Below are positions 16,220 to 26,484 of a stretch of DNA of 64,000 nt, piece by piece. This DNA is from Pseudogracilibacillus sp037892545. Lineage in GTDB: Bacteria > Bacillota > Bacilli > Bacillales > Amphibacillaceae. A program made the position numbers and the translations under genes. The stretch spans positions 1 through 64,000 of the forward strand of contig NZ_JBBKBG010000007.1 of the NCBI RefSeq assembly GCF_037892545.1, in the 5' to 3' direction. Every line of letters starts with the position of its first letter. Positions within the stretch are counted from its first letter, which is position 1. Below the pieces are notes generated by a model. That model did no database searches. It saw only the letters and a list, made by a program, of their open reading frames with translations, and was not told where the DNA came from.

Positions 16220-17644
16220 TCATTCCTCTTTCTTTGCTTCATTCCAAAAATGATCTAGCTGTGATAACGTAAAATCACGGAATTCCTTATTGGATTCTTT
16301 CACACATTGTTCCACATAACGAAATCGGCGGATAAATTTTTCGTTCGTTTGTTGTAATGCATGTTCTGGATATATGTCATAAAAGCGCGCAATATTTACC
16401 AGAACGAACAACATATCTCCAAACTCCTTTTCCATCTCTTTTCCATCATTCGCTTCCACTGCCTCTTTAAATTCCTGTAATTCTTCCTCCCATTTCAACC
16501 ATACGTCTGCTACTTCATCCCAATCAAATCCTACTTTTGCTGCTTTCTGCTGGACTTCCTCAGCTACTTGTAATGCTGGAGCAAAAGTGATGATATCTTC
16601 TAGGATAGAATGGTTCGGTTTCCTTTTTTCCTCCCGCTTTAATTCATCCCAAGATTTATTATTTTCTCCATCTCCAAACACATGTGGATGACGGTGGATC
16701 ATTTTTTCTGTAATCGAACGAATGACATCATCTACTGAAAAATAACCGTTGTCTTCCCCAATTTGGCTATGAAGCATCACTTGCAACAATACATCCCCGA
16801 GCTCTTCTATAATTCCTTCATCATCTTCTCTTTGAATCGCATCAATTAATTCATATACTTCTTCTTGTACATATTTTCTTAAAGAAGCATGTGTCTGTTT
16901 TCGATCCCACGGACACCCATTTGGTCCCCGTAAAATTTGAATCGTTTCACGCAATGTTTGGAATTGATGTGGTAAAGCTTTTTTTATCGGCGGAACATAA
17001 ACAGATGTTAAATTGCTCATTTCCATGACTCTATCTAATTCTTCTAATGGAACAGTGACCAATTTTTCATCCTCCGCTCCTGCCGCTTCGACAATCGTTA
17101 CCTCATAATGAGCTGGTAAATCTTCTAGTAGCGCAAGTTTTACCTCTGATGCTATAAATGCATCATATACTTGGCAAAAAATAATATGCTGTTTATATTG
17201 TAATGATGTACGATCAAATGATGTTCCATCCACAAATTGAAAACCTTCAATCGGATCCATTTTCAACGCTGTAAATAAATCATCTAAATAACTTTGCCCA
17301 CCTAAAAGATGTACATCTGCTGTCGGATCGTCTAATAATAACTGAACGGTGCGTTCCGCTAGCATCGGGTGACCAGGTACCGCATATAATATATCTCCTG
17401 TTTCCGCTTGTTGTACTAATATGTCTACAATTTCTTCATATACGGCATCAAATTGGTTATGTTTTTCATATATCGTATCAAAACTTTCAAAATGTACCCC
17501 TTCATCTTGTAAATAAGTTATAACAGGGTGGTCTAACGTTCTCGCATAAATAGTCGTAGGAGCATTTTTTAATGTTTGATACAATCCAAACGGCAATTGC
17601 TCGATATTTCCTGCCCCTAGACCTATTACTTCAATTTTACCCAC
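16220..17644 (-). CDS. yabN: YabN: tetrapyrrole methylase-like / MazG pyrophosphohydrolase fusion
   Basis: Two-domain protein. Residues about 1-215 form a SAM-dependent tetrapyrrole-methylase-like domain (VIGLGAGNIEQLPFG, YAVPGHPMLAE). Residues about 225-474 form tandem MazG nucleotide pyrophosphohydrolase domains, with the metal-binding EEVYELIDAI...EELGDVLLQV pattern and a second degenerate copy. The GTG start at 17644 has GGGAGG 7 nt upstream and lies just after the yabM stop; the longer reading lies inside yabM. Confidence 0.93.
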   Translation of the reverse strand: MGKIEVIGLGAGNIEQLPFGLYQTLKNAPTTIYARTLDHPVITYLQDEGVHFESFDTIYEKHNQFDAVYEEIVDILVQQAETGDILYAVPGHPMLAERTVQLLLDDPTADVHLLGGQSYLDDLFTALKMDPIEGFQFVDGTSFDRTSLQYKQHIIFCQVYDAFIASEVKLALLEDLPAHYEVTIVEAAGAEDEKLVTVPLEELDRVMEMSNLTSVYVPPIKKALPHQFQTLRETIQILRGPNGCPWDRKQTHASLRKYVQEEVYELIDAIQREDDEGIIEELGDVLLQVMLHSQIGEDNGYFSVDDVIRSITEKMIHRHPHVFGDGENNKSWDELKREEKRKPNHSILEDIITFAPALQVAEEVQQKAAKVGFDWDEVADVWLKWEEELQEFKEAVEANDGKEMEKEFGDMLFVLVNIARFYDIYPEHALQQTNEKFIRRFRYVEQCVKESNKEFRDFTLSQLDHFWNEAKKEE

Positions 17645-17645
17645 T

Positions 17646-19253
17646 TCATTTCCTCCCAATTTCTTCATCTTTTTTTCGGACAATTTTCTCCAAACGTAAA
17701 AATAATCGTGAAAAAGGTAATGCTTCATATTGATGTTTCGACAATACATGATGTCGAATAAGACAAATCATATATGTAAGTGCACCAATAACTACTGTCC
17801 CTAGTACATATACCGCTAAAGTGAAACGTGTAAACGGAAGGAAGAAAGCAATGCCTTTTAATAGCCCGACAACCATCGTCATCGTTACCGTAGCAATTAG
17901 AAGCCCTTTCCATTTTACGTGATGCATCATGCGTAAATTTGGCAATAATTTTCGTAGTAAACGTGCCACGATGATACATAAAAATAATAAGCTACTTGAT
18001 GTTGCTAGTGCACTCCCCATTATCCCAAACCGAGGAATTAATAATATATTCAGCCCTGTTTTTAAGATAACCGTGACCAAAATATAGACCGCCGTTACAT
18101 TTGTTTTTCCTGTCGTTTGTAGAATCGCAATCATCGTAATCGTCATTGCTGCCATTAATATCGATAAAGATAATACCCGTAAACTGTTTGTCCCTAGTTC
18201 ATTTGTAAATAATACGATGTTTACTTCTTTCATTAATAAAATGAGCCCTACAGTTGCTCCGACAGCAATATACATACTAAATAAGACAGCTTCTCTTACA
18301 TAAACAAGATGTGCGGTATTTTCTTTCACATCTTTCGTAATGACGGATGGGATTAATGCTAATGCAAAAGAAGAACCAAATACGATGCCGAATTGTATCA
18401 ATGGTTGCCCACGATCAAAAACTCCCTTTTGTTGCATTGCTTCTTCTAAGGATAAGTTATGTTGCAATAATCCCGGAATCAATGTAAATACATCGACAAA
18501 CTGTAATAGTAATAAAATCATATGATTCAATGCTGCGATAAATCCTAACATGAATATAGTCGAAAAATAATCTTTCCACGGAATATGACGAGGTTGTATG
18601 TCGAGGTGATCTACTTCCAAACGAAAAGATATTCGTAAAGTAAGCAAACCAAAAAACATCCCCATCATCGTCGCCAACACCGCAAAGATACCAATATCAT
18701 ATAATTGCAATGTACCGGTGTAAACGAAATAAGCCGCTACAATAATAATCGTTACACGAGTGAATTGTTCTACTATCTGCGAATATGCGGTTGGCTGCAT
18801 ACGTTCATACCCTTGTGATACCCCTCTAAAAAGAGCTACAAAAGGAACGAGTAAAAATAAAAATGCCGCAAAGAAAAATGTACGTTCTAATTGTACATCC
18901 CCAATCCATGATGCAATATATGGTGCGAAACAAATGGTAACCCCGAATAATATCCCATTCATAAAGAGCAAAACAACAAAAATCGGCAAATAAAAATGTT
19001 TATATGTCATGGGGATATTATTGGCCCGCTGCTTCGCCGTCAATGTTGATACAGCTGCCGGAAAACCATATAAAGATAACATCATCACCATTCCAATTAA
19101 TGGGTATATTTGTTGATATACATAAAAGCCAATATCACCTGTTAAATTTTGCAGTGGAACACGGTATATCGCACTTAATACTTTCCCGAATAAACCTGCA
19201 ATCGTTAATAAAAGTGCCCCTTGGACAACTTGATTTGTATCCGTTTGTTTCAT
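17646..19253 (-). CDS. yabM: Polysaccharide/lipid flippase YabM (MATE-like, SpoVB/MurJ group)
   Basis: Integral membrane protein of 535 aa with about 14 predicted transmembrane segments, related to SpoVB and other lipid-linked oligosaccharide flippases. The N-terminal GALLLTIAGLFGKVLSAIYR and LSLYGFPAAVSTL segments are typical. Substrate cannot be read from sequence. It follows spoVT, as in B. subtilis, and its stop is almost contiguous with the yabN start. Confidence 0.9.
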   Translation of the reverse strand: MKQTDTNQVVQGALLLTIAGLFGKVLSAIYRVPLQNLTGDIGFYVYQQIYPLIGMVMMLSLYGFPAAVSTLTAKQRANNIPMTYKHFYLPIFVVLLFMNGILFGVTICFAPYIASWIGDVQLERTFFFAAFLFLLVPFVALFRGVSQGYERMQPTAYSQIVEQFTRVTIIIVAAYFVYTGTLQLYDIGIFAVLATMMGMFFGLLTLRISFRLEVDHLDIQPRHIPWKDYFSTIFMLGFIAALNHMILLLLQFVDVFTLIPGLLQHNLSLEEAMQQKGVFDRGQPLIQFGIVFGSSFALALIPSVITKDVKENTAHLVYVREAVLFSMYIAVGATVGLILLMKEVNIVLFTNELGTNSLRVLSLSILMAAMTITMIAILQTTGKTNVTAVYILVTVILKTGLNILLIPRFGIMGSALATSSSLLFLCIIVARLLRKLLPNLRMMHHVKWKGLLIATVTMTMVVGLLKGIAFFLPFTRFTLAVYVLGTVVIGALTYMICLIRHHVLSKHQYEALPFSRLFLRLEKIVRKKDEEIGRK

Positions 19254-19339
19254 GGTAAACCTGCCTATATATTATAGTAAATATATGTATTATATCATAA
19301 CTCATCTGTCCACTACGATTGGTGTATTCTGATTCACAC

Positions 19340-19381
19340 AAAAAGGCTGTTCAAATAAAACAATGTTTATTTGAACAGCCT
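19340..19381 (-). terminator. spoVT terminator
   Basis: 16-bp perfect stem AGGCTGTTCAAATAAA / TTTATTTGAACAGCCT (19343-19358 with 19366-19381) followed by a minus-strand T run, 15 bp past the spoVT stop. Confidence 0.85.
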
Positions 19382-19395
19382 ATAGTATGACATAA

Positions 19396-19932
19396 TTATT
19401 CCATTTGTTTTCCTAAAAAACTGGCAGCCGCTGCGACTACTTTTTGTTCGGCTTCCGTTACTTTCATATCATCTGTTGCAATCATTAATACCGCTCCAAT
19501 TGGATCACCATTCGCCACAATCGTACTAATGGCATAATTACCAACAGTCTCTTCTTTTCCACGAATAATTTCTAGCGATTCCATCGTTTCCTCTAGCGAA
19601 GATATTCTTTCTGTAATTGCCTCTTCTATATGTAATCCAATTGGGGCTTGTAAGTATCCCTTTTTCGCACGCCCACTTACAGCGATGACCTCATCTCGAT
19701 CTGTAATAAATACAGGTAAATGAACGACATCAAAAATAGCTTCCGCGTACATTTCAGCAAAATGCCCTAACTCGTTGATTGGAGAATATTTTTTTAAAAT
19801 AACTTCTCCTTCACGTTGTACGAAAATTTCTAATGGATCTCCTTCGCGAATACGAAGATTTCTTCTTATTTCTTTCGGTATAACGACACGTCCTAAATCA
19901 TCTATACGTCTTACGATTCCTGTTGCTTTCAT
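19396..19932 (-). CDS. spoVT: Stage V sporulation transcription regulator SpoVT
   Basis: Forespore regulator that tunes sigma-G genes. The N-terminal 50 residues are an AbrB-type swapped-hairpin DNA-binding domain (MKATGIVRRIDDLGRVVIPK). A GAF-like effector domain follows (about 55-178). 178 aa is the usual length. It has its own sigma-G type promoter and a strong terminator, so it is probably expressed alone. Confidence 0.97.
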   Translation of the reverse strand: MKATGIVRRIDDLGRVVIPKEIRRNLRIREGDPLEIFVQREGEVILKKYSPINELGHFAEMYAEAIFDVVHLPVFITDRDEVIAVSGRAKKGYLQAPIGLHIEEAITERISSLEETMESLEIIRGKEETVGNYAISTIVANGDPIGAVLMIATDDMKVTEAEQKVVAAAASFLGKQME

Positions 19933-19978
19933 ACGATGAACAACCTCACTTTATGTCTACTTAAAACGTTATTGTTCA

Positions 19979-20008
19979 TAGTATGTTACAATTTAGCAGA
20001 ACTATACA
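19979..20008 (-). promoter_or_regulatory. sigma-G type promoter of spoVT
   Basis: On the minus strand TGTATA (20003-20008) and CATACTA (19979-19985) are separated by 17 bp, matching the forespore consensus (GHATR, 17-18 bp, CATWHTA). It lies about 47 bp upstream of the spoVT start, and spoVT is sigma-G dependent in B. subtilis. Confidence 0.6.
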
Positions 20009-20093
20009 TGATTCATCATTGGCCTATACGTACTTGGAAATTTAATTTTTTTATCGATCACGAAAGAATAGAAGTTCCATGCATTTGTATATA

Positions 20094-23000
20094 TTATACC
20101 GATGTTTCTGCTATCTTTTCTTGATGGACACCTGATAATTTATCGATAAACTTTGCAACAAGATCATATCGCTGTTGTCTCGTTTCATTTTTCCACTTCA
20201 TTTTTACTTTTAATTTATTTCCTACTGTCCCTAACTGAACGTTATTACCGAACTCCATCGCAACTTCAAATAATTTGGATCCATCGATGTTTTGACTACG
20301 TTCTTCTTCTACTATAAACTCTATCAAATTCGGCTTCTCTTGGACCGATTCCACACGTTCACGTTTCGCAAACATTTTTATATGGGAGACTAAAAACAAT
20401 TCTTCTACCTCTTTTGGATAATCACCAAAACGATCGATCATCTCATCTTTTAAATCACGTAATTCCTCGATCGTCTCAATCGTTTGGAATCGTTTGTACA
20501 TATCGATTTTTTGTTTTTCGTCTTCAATATATGTTGCTGGAATATAAGCATCAACCGTTAATAATAATTCTGGGTTAAATGGTTGTACCGCTTCTACTGG
20601 CTTACCTAATTTTCTTGAATCAATTGCTTCTTTTAACATTTGCGAATATAAATCAAATCCAACCGAATCAATAAATCCATGTTGTTCTGCTCCAAGTAAG
20701 TTACCTGCACCACGAATCGATAAGTCACGCATTGCAATTTTAAATCCAGAACCTAATTCTGTAAACTCTTTGATTGCTTGTAATCTTTTTTCAGCTACTT
20801 CGGTTAAAATTTTATCTTTTCGATACGTGAAATAAGCATATGCAATTCGATTCGATCTACCAACACGTCCACGTAATTGATATAACTGGCTTAATCCCAT
20901 ATGGTCAGCATCATATACGATGAGTGTGTTTACATTCGGAATATCCACCCCTGTTTCGATGATGGTCGTACTTACGAGCACATCGCTTTCCCCTTCTAAA
21001 AAGCGCATCATGACATCTTCTAGTTCATTTTCCGACATGCGTCCATGTGCGACAGAGACTTTTGCTCCTTCTACAAGATTCTCTACTTCTCTAGCGACCT
21101 TTTCTATACTTTCAACACGGTTATATAACAAGAACACTTGACCACCACGAGCCATTTCTCGTTCAATAGCTTCCCGTACGAATACAGGATTATGTTCCAT
21201 CACATATGTTTGTACTGGAAAACGATTTTCTGGTGGTGTTTCAATGACAGACAAATCACGAATTCCTAACATCGACATGTGCAATGTACGAGGAATTGGG
21301 GTTGCCGTTAATGTTAATACGTCTACATTTGCTTTTAGTTGTTTAATTTTCTCTTTATGTTTTACACCGAAACGTTGCTCTTCATCTACTACGAGCAATC
21401 CTAAATCTTTATATTGCACATCTTTTGATAATAAACGATGAGTCCCGATGACAATGTCAATGGTTCCTTCTTTGATTCCTGCAATGGTTTCGTTTTGCTG
21501 TTTCCGAGTTCTAAAACGACTTAATAATCCAATATTGATCGGATAGTCTTGGAATCTTTCTACCATCGTCTGATAATGCTGTTGCGCTAAAATAGTTGTT
21601 GGCACAAGGACAGCTGCTTGTTTTCCTTCCGCGACAGCTTTAAAAATAGCACGAATAGCTACTTCCGTTTTTCCATATCCTACATCTCCACATAAAAGAC
21701 GATCCATCGGTCTTTCTCTTTCCATATCTCGTTTTATTTCTTCAATCGATTGTAACTGATCTGCCGTTTCTTGGTATGGAAAGGCATTTTCAAAATCATG
21801 TTGTAAAGATGAATCTTTTTCAAAGGCAAATCCTTTTTGTGCTTCTCTTTCAGCATATAATTTAATTAATTCATCTGCAATATCCTCTACAGAAGACTGT
21901 ACTTTACGCTTTACCTTCGTCCATTCTGTGCCACCCAATTTATATAAACGTGGCTCTTTCCCTTCAGACCCAACATACTTTTGCACTAAATCAATTTGAT
22001 CAATCGGAACATACAGCTTGTCGTCTCCCGAATATTGAATGAGTAAATAATCTTTATGCAAGTTATTTACTTTCAATGTATCAATCCCGACATATTTCCC
22101 GATTCCATGATTTCGGTGTACAACATAATCGCCAATTTTTAATTCTTGGTAATTTTTAATTCGTTCCGCATTAGATATATGTTGGTTTTTACTCCGACGT
22201 TTTTGTTGTTTTTTAAACAATTCATTTTCTGTAATAATTGCTAATTTATGCATCGGAAATTCTATTCCCTTGCTAATGAACCCTTCCATAATAACAGGTT
22301 CTAATGCCGGTAAGGTAATATCCTTTTGGATGACGGCATCCATATGATAATCACGTAAAATAGCCTGTACTTTTTCAGCTCTCTTATCATTCATCGTCAT
22401 AATAATGACAGAGTAATCTTGCTTCTTCCAACGTTCTAGTTCCGTTTGGAATAAGTTCATTTGGCCATGGAATTCTTGCATCGTTCGCGTCGATAAATTA
22501 ACGATGTTCGATGGCTTTGTATTCGCAATATGACGCATAAATACAGACATATAAATCTTTTGTCCGTTCATTTTATTCGTTAACGTCGTCCAATCAAGCG
22601 AGAATTCGACATCAGGTAATAGTTCATGCTGTTCTATTAATGCCTTTCGAAACTCGGCTTCTTCTTTATCTAAATAATCTGCTGCTTCCTGCACTCTACC
22701 AATTTCATCGAACAAGAGCACATGATCATCTTCTATATAATCTAGTAAACTAGACGGCTCTTCATAAAATAGCCCACTATATTTATATATTCCTGGAAAA
22801 AGTTCCCCGTTATCTAGTTTCTCTATTTCCTCGTTCATCGATTGTAATAATGCTTCTCGATGTTCAGAGGCTTTCATTTTCTTTAGTACTTTTGCCAATT
22901 CTTTTTCAAGTCGCTCTTTTGCGCGCAACATATCTTCTTTTTTCAACAATAATTCTGTCGCAGGACCAACCGTTATATGCGTCACTTTATCTAAGGAACG

Positions 23001-23636
23001 TTGCGAGTCCGCATCAAAATATCGAATAGAGTCTACTTCGTCATCAAATAATTCAATACGAATTGGATTTTGTTCGGTGACAGGATAAATATCGATGATT
23101 CCACCACGTATACTAAACTCTGCAGGTGCCGTTACCATATCAACACGTTCATATCCCATCTCAAATAAGTTTTTCGTATAATTATCTACATCAATCGTCC
23201 CTAATTCTTCAAAATACAGTTTATATTGATCCCAATAATGTTTCGGTGGCAATATTCTTTTCAATGCTGCAACAGGTGCAATTAATAAGCCCTCATCTTT
23301 ATGCAACCACTCTGTTAGTGCTTTAATACGATCTGCTCGTAGCTCTGGACTAGAAATAGCCATCTCCGAAGCGATGAGCTCATTGACAGGATATAGAAAA
23401 ACGTTTTGCTCGTCTGAATATTCTATCAAATCGTCATATAACTGTTGGGCATGTAAGAGTTGATGTGTAATGATAATTCCTTTTTTCTTTGTTGCATCTT
23501 GAATTGCCGCGACAAATAAACTTCTTGCGGAATTTGCAACTCCTGCAACAAGTTGTTCTTTCATTCCACCTTCTAATCCTTGAATGATGGACTGTATATC
23601 ATTTGTTCGTTGTAAATATCGAATGATTTCTTTCAT
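20094..23636 (-). CDS. mfd: Transcription-repair coupling factor Mfd
   Basis: DNA translocase that removes stalled RNA polymerase and recruits UvrA. The 1180-aa product is full length. An N-terminal UvrB-like module lies at about 1-450, the RNA-polymerase interaction domain with IGDYVVHRNHGIGKYVGI at about 500-570, helicase motifs at about 640-950 (Walker A LCGDVGYGKTEV, DEEQ box, TATPIPRTLHMS, QLRGRVGRS) and the C-terminal TRCF domain. It lies downstream of fin, separated by a hairpin. Confidence 0.97.
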   Translation of the reverse strand: MKEIIRYLQRTNDIQSIIQGLEGGMKEQLVAGVANSARSLFVAAIQDATKKKGIIITHQLLHAQQLYDDLIEYSDEQNVFLYPVNELIASEMAISSPELRADRIKALTEWLHKDEGLLIAPVAALKRILPPKHYWDQYKLYFEELGTIDVDNYTKNLFEMGYERVDMVTAPAEFSIRGGIIDIYPVTEQNPIRIELFDDEVDSIRYFDADSQRSLDKVTHITVGPATELLLKKEDMLRAKERLEKELAKVLKKMKASEHREALLQSMNEEIEKLDNGELFPGIYKYSGLFYEEPSSLLDYIEDDHVLLFDEIGRVQEAADYLDKEEAEFRKALIEQHELLPDVEFSLDWTTLTNKMNGQKIYMSVFMRHIANTKPSNIVNLSTRTMQEFHGQMNLFQTELERWKKQDYSVIIMTMNDKRAEKVQAILRDYHMDAVIQKDITLPALEPVIMEGFISKGIEFPMHKLAIITENELFKKQQKRRSKNQHISNAERIKNYQELKIGDYVVHRNHGIGKYVGIDTLKVNNLHKDYLLIQYSGDDKLYVPIDQIDLVQKYVGSEGKEPRLYKLGGTEWTKVKRKVQSSVEDIADELIKLYAEREAQKGFAFEKDSSLQHDFENAFPYQETADQLQSIEEIKRDMERERPMDRLLCGDVGYGKTEVAIRAIFKAVAEGKQAAVLVPTTILAQQHYQTMVERFQDYPINIGLLSRFRTRKQQNETIAGIKEGTIDIVIGTHRLLSKDVQYKDLGLLVVDEEQRFGVKHKEKIKQLKANVDVLTLTATPIPRTLHMSMLGIRDLSVIETPPENRFPVQTYVMEHNPVFVREAIEREMARGGQVFLLYNRVESIEKVAREVENLVEGAKVSVAHGRMSENELEDVMMRFLEGESDVLVSTTIIETGVDIPNVNTLIVYDADHMGLSQLYQLRGRVGRSNRIAYAYFTYRKDKILTEVAEKRLQAIKEFTELGSGFKIAMRDLSIRGAGNLLGAEQHGFIDSVGFDLYSQMLKEAIDSRKLGKPVEAVQPFNPELLLTVDAYIPATYIEDEKQKIDMYKRFQTIETIEELRDLKDEMIDRFGDYPKEVEELFLVSHIKMFAKRERVESVQEKPNLIEFIVEEERSQNIDGSKLFEVAMEFGNNVQLGTVGNKLKVKMKWKNETRQQRYDLVAKFIDKLSGVHQEKIAETSV

Positions 23637-23727
23637 TTCAGTTCCCCCACACTATATCCCCTAACTTTTAAACATTCATATATTGCTATATGTATGAAGT
23701 ACTACGTCAATTATTCAAACAACTTTA

Positions 23728-23777
23728 AGCACAAAAATGAATAAGGACTTTATGTGCACTCCTTATCTTTTTGTGCT
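23728..23777 (-). terminator. Hairpin between fin and mfd
   Basis: Two-part stem: AGCACAAAAA/TTTTTGTGCT (23728-23737 with 23768-23777) enclosing ATAAGGA/TCCTTAT (23741-23747 with 23760-23766). The tail has no separate T run, so it may be a partial terminator or processing site reducing read-through into mfd. Confidence 0.45.
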
Positions 23778-23783
23778 AAGTTT

Positions 23784-24014
23784 TTAATGTAAAAAATAAT
23801 CTAATTCATAATAGTTTGGATGTGATTGTAACGTATCTTCACAATTTTCACAAATGGCATGAATATGTACATCGCCATTTTCTTTATAATGAACCATCTT
23901 TTCTTTTTCCTTCGTTGTTAACACATCTATTCCTAGCATAGATGTCGATACAATTTGTTGTCGTAAAGTGCCTATCGTGTATTTACAATGGCGACATTTA
24001 TATACAATCGACAT
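23784..24014 (-). CDS. fin: Anti-sigma-F factor Fin (YabK family)
   Basis: Small zinc-ribbon protein that antagonises sigma-F in the forespore to help the switch to sigma-G. Two CXXC pairs are present (CRHC near residue 7 and CENC near 54), plus the conserved YKENGDVHIHAIC block. The start is the ATG at 24014 (MSIVYKCRHC), with GGGAGGA upstream. The longer reading adds 23 unmatched residues. Confidence 0.88.
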   Translation of the reverse strand: MSIVYKCRHCKYTIGTLRQQIVSTSMLGIDVLTTKEKEKMVHYKENGDVHIHAICENCEDTLQSHPNYYELDYFLH

Positions 24015-24090
24015 CAGATGTCCTCCCTTCGAACAAACAATCTGTTTATATAAAGTTTGCCCGAATAACGAGTTCATATGCATTTTCTTA

Positions 24091-24654
24091 CTAAGATTGA
24101 TTAAATTGATTCATCGCATCATTAAATGATGACTGCAAAAATGTTTCAAATGCATCGGCAGACAATGTCACCGCTAATTGTACATCTTCTTCTTCCTCTT
24201 TTGCAAAAGGTTGTAACACGTAATTCACAATCGGTGTATGGTTCGTCGGACGACCAATACCAATACGAATTCGTTTAAAGTTTTTCGTTCCTAAATGATC
24301 AATTAATGATCGGATTCCATTATGTCCACCATGGCCACCCTTTTCACGCAGACGAATTTTCCCTGTTGGTAAATCGAGGTCATCATATACGACAACGATA
24401 TCTTCCACGTCAATTTTATAAAAGTCTAATAATGGACGAACTCCTTCACCTGAAAGGTTCATAAAGGTTTGCGGTTTTACAAATAACACCTTTTCTGACC
24501 CAACAAAATCAAGTGCATACGCACAATTAAATTTTGTTTTATTACAATCCAAATTAAAGCGGTCCATTAATTCATCTACTACAAAAAAACCGACGTTATG
24601 TCTTGTTTTATCATATTTCTTACCTGGATTTCCTAATCCGATAATACATTTCAT
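24091..24654 (-). CDS. pth: Peptidyl-tRNA hydrolase
   Basis: Recycles peptidyl-tRNA released from ribosomes (spoVC in B. subtilis). The 187-aa enzyme has the GLGNPGKKYDKTRHNVGF signature with the catalytic His20, plus VVYDDLDLPTGKIRLR and GGHGGHNGIRS. It lies in the conserved rplY-pth-fin-mfd order. Confidence 0.96.
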   Translation of the reverse strand: MKCIIGLGNPGKKYDKTRHNVGFFVVDELMDRFNLDCNKTKFNCAYALDFVGSEKVLFVKPQTFMNLSGEGVRPLLDFYKIDVEDIVVVYDDLDLPTGKIRLREKGGHGGHNGIRSLIDHLGTKNFKRIRIGIGRPTNHTPIVNYVLQPFAKEEEEDVQLAVTLSADAFETFLQSSFNDAMNQFNQS

Positions 24655-24786
24655 TCTATCTCACTCTTTATTATAAATTATTTTTTTATGGAACGATAAT
24701 AATCCGTTTGGTCTTCCCGATATTACTATCGACTATCCTATTTATTATTTTCTCATTTGTTTATTTTATAAATGAAATACAAGAAT

Positions 24787-24814
24787 CCCTCCTAAGTAAC
24801 GTTACTTAGGAGGG
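24787..24814 (-). terminator. rplY terminator, perfect 28-bp palindrome
   Basis: CCCTCCTAAGTAAC is followed directly by its exact reverse complement, a 14-bp stem with no designated loop (a few central pairs would open). The tail is only moderately T-rich, so termination is likely but not certain. It could act on both strands. Confidence 0.6.
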
Positions 24815-24838
24815 TTTGCTTGTTGATATATACATTTA

Positions 24839-25465
24839 TTAAGCTTCTTCGTCTTCTTCAGCGCCAACTAGTTCTGGTTCCACACTAGTATCCGCGTCTC
24901 CTTCTTCCACTTCAGCTTCTGGTGGTAATACAGAAACAATTACTGTGTCTGCATCATCTAAAAATTCGTATTCTGACTTCACTGGTAAGTCTGAAACAGA
25001 AATACTGTCACCGATTGCTAAATCAGCTACATCAATTACAATTTCGTCTGGAATATTTGCTGGTTTTACACGGATTTGTAGTTCCATTGCAGGTTGCTGT
25101 AACACGCCACCTTCTTTTGCTCCAACTGCTTCTCCTTCTAAACGCACAGATACTGCGACATCTAATTCTTCCGCCATATCAACAATGAAGAAGTCCGCAT
25201 GAGTAATATTTTCTTTAATCGGGTCTACTTGATAATCATGTAACATAACATCAACTTTACTTCCACCCTCGATTGCTAAAGAAATAATTGCGTTTCTACC
25301 TTCGTCACGAACTGTTTTTAAAAGTTCAATTTCGTCTACACTTACTGTTACGGAATCTTTTCCTTTTCCGTATACAACTGAAGGAATTACCCCTTCACTT
25401 CTTAATTTGTTCGTTGCTGCTTTCGTTAGATTTTCACGTTTCTTTGCATTTAATGTAATAGCCAT
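24839..25465 (-). CDS. rplY: 50S ribosomal protein L25/Ctc, long form
   Basis: 5S rRNA-binding protein of the general stress protein Ctc type. The N-terminal L25 domain (about 1-90, KLRSEGVIPSVVYGKGKDS) is followed by the TL5/CTC beta domain (about 95-185) and an acidic tail (EEGDADTSVEPELV...EEDEEA). 208 aa fits the Bacillus Ctc family. It lies between prs and pth as in B. subtilis. Confidence 0.95.
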   Translation of the reverse strand: MAITLNAKKRENLTKAATNKLRSEGVIPSVVYGKGKDSVTVSVDEIELLKTVRDEGRNAIISLAIEGGSKVDVMLHDYQVDPIKENITHADFFIVDMAEELDVAVSVRLEGEAVGAKEGGVLQQPAMELQIRVKPANIPDEIVIDVADLAIGDSISVSDLPVKSEYEFLDDADTVIVSVLPPEAEVEEGDADTSVEPELVGAEEDEEA

Positions 25466-25485
25466 TTTTATTCCTCCATAAATTT

Positions 25486-26439
25486 TTAATCAAATAATAT
25501 ACTTACTGATTGGTCGTTATGAATTCTAATAATCGCTTCCCCAATTAATGGTGCAACAGAAAGTTGTGTAATCTTATCAATACGCTTCTCTTCCGGAAGG
25601 TTAATGGAATTTGTCACAACTAATTCTTTAATTTTTGAGTTTTCGATTCTTTCAATTGCTGGCCCTGATAATACTGGGTGTGTGACACATGCATATACCT
25701 CTGTTGCGCCTTTTTCAATTAGAGCGTCTGCAGCAAGTTGCATGGTTCCTGCAGTATCAATCATATCATCAACGATAATAGCAGTTCTTCCTTCTATGTC
25801 ACCAATGATGTTCATCACTTCTGCAACATTCGGTTTAGGTCTACGTTTATCGATAATTCCAATTGGTGCTTTTAATAAATCTGCCATTCTACGAGCGCGA
25901 ATCACGCCTCCATGGTCTGGCGATACGATGACAACATCTTTTAAATCCTTTTTCTTAATATAGTCAGCCAGTAATGGTACTGCCTGTAAATGGTCGATTG
26001 GAATATCGAAGAAACCTTGGATTTGTGGTGCGTGCAGATCTAATGTTACCACACGGTCTGCACCTGTTGTTTCTAATAAATTCGCCACTAATTTCGATGT
26101 AATTGGTTCTCTTGAACGTGCTTTACGATCTTGGCGTGCATATCCATAATATGGCATGACAATGTTGATCGATTTTGCAGATGCACGTTTTAATGCATCA
26201 ATTAAGATTAAAAGTTCCATGATGTTTTCGTTTACTGGTTCAGAAGTAGATTGAATAATATACACTTCATATCCACGAACACTTTCTTCAATGTTAATCT
26301 GTGTTTCTCCATCGCTAAACTTCGTTACCGTACACTTTCCTAGTGGAACACCAATATGATCCGAAATTTCCTGTGCTAATGGGATGTTTGAATTCAAAGC
26401 GAATAGTTGCAGTTTCTCATCATTATACCCTGATGACAT
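25486..26439 (-). CDS. prs: Ribose-phosphate pyrophosphokinase
   Basis: Makes PRPP from ribose 5-phosphate and ATP for nucleotide, histidine and tryptophan synthesis. The 317-aa class I enzyme shows YGYARQDRKARSREPI near residue 100, the PRPP-binding loop VDDMIDTAGTM near 222 and the N-terminal FSDGETQINIEESVRG block. It is 45 bp downstream of glmU. Confidence 0.97.
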   Translation of the reverse strand: MSSGYNDEKLQLFALNSNIPLAQEISDHIGVPLGKCTVTKFSDGETQINIEESVRGYEVYIIQSTSEPVNENIMELLILIDALKRASAKSINIVMPYYGYARQDRKARSREPITSKLVANLLETTGADRVVTLDLHAPQIQGFFDIPIDHLQAVPLLADYIKKKDLKDVVIVSPDHGGVIRARRMADLLKAPIGIIDKRRPKPNVAEVMNIIGDIEGRTAIIVDDMIDTAGTMQLAADALIEKGATEVYACVTHPVLSGPAIERIENSKIKELVVTNSINLPEEKRIDKITQLSVAPLIGEAIIRIHNDQSVSILFD

Positions 26440-26484
26440 ACGTGAAGCCCTCCATTTAATTTACTTAATAATTAATTTCTTTGT

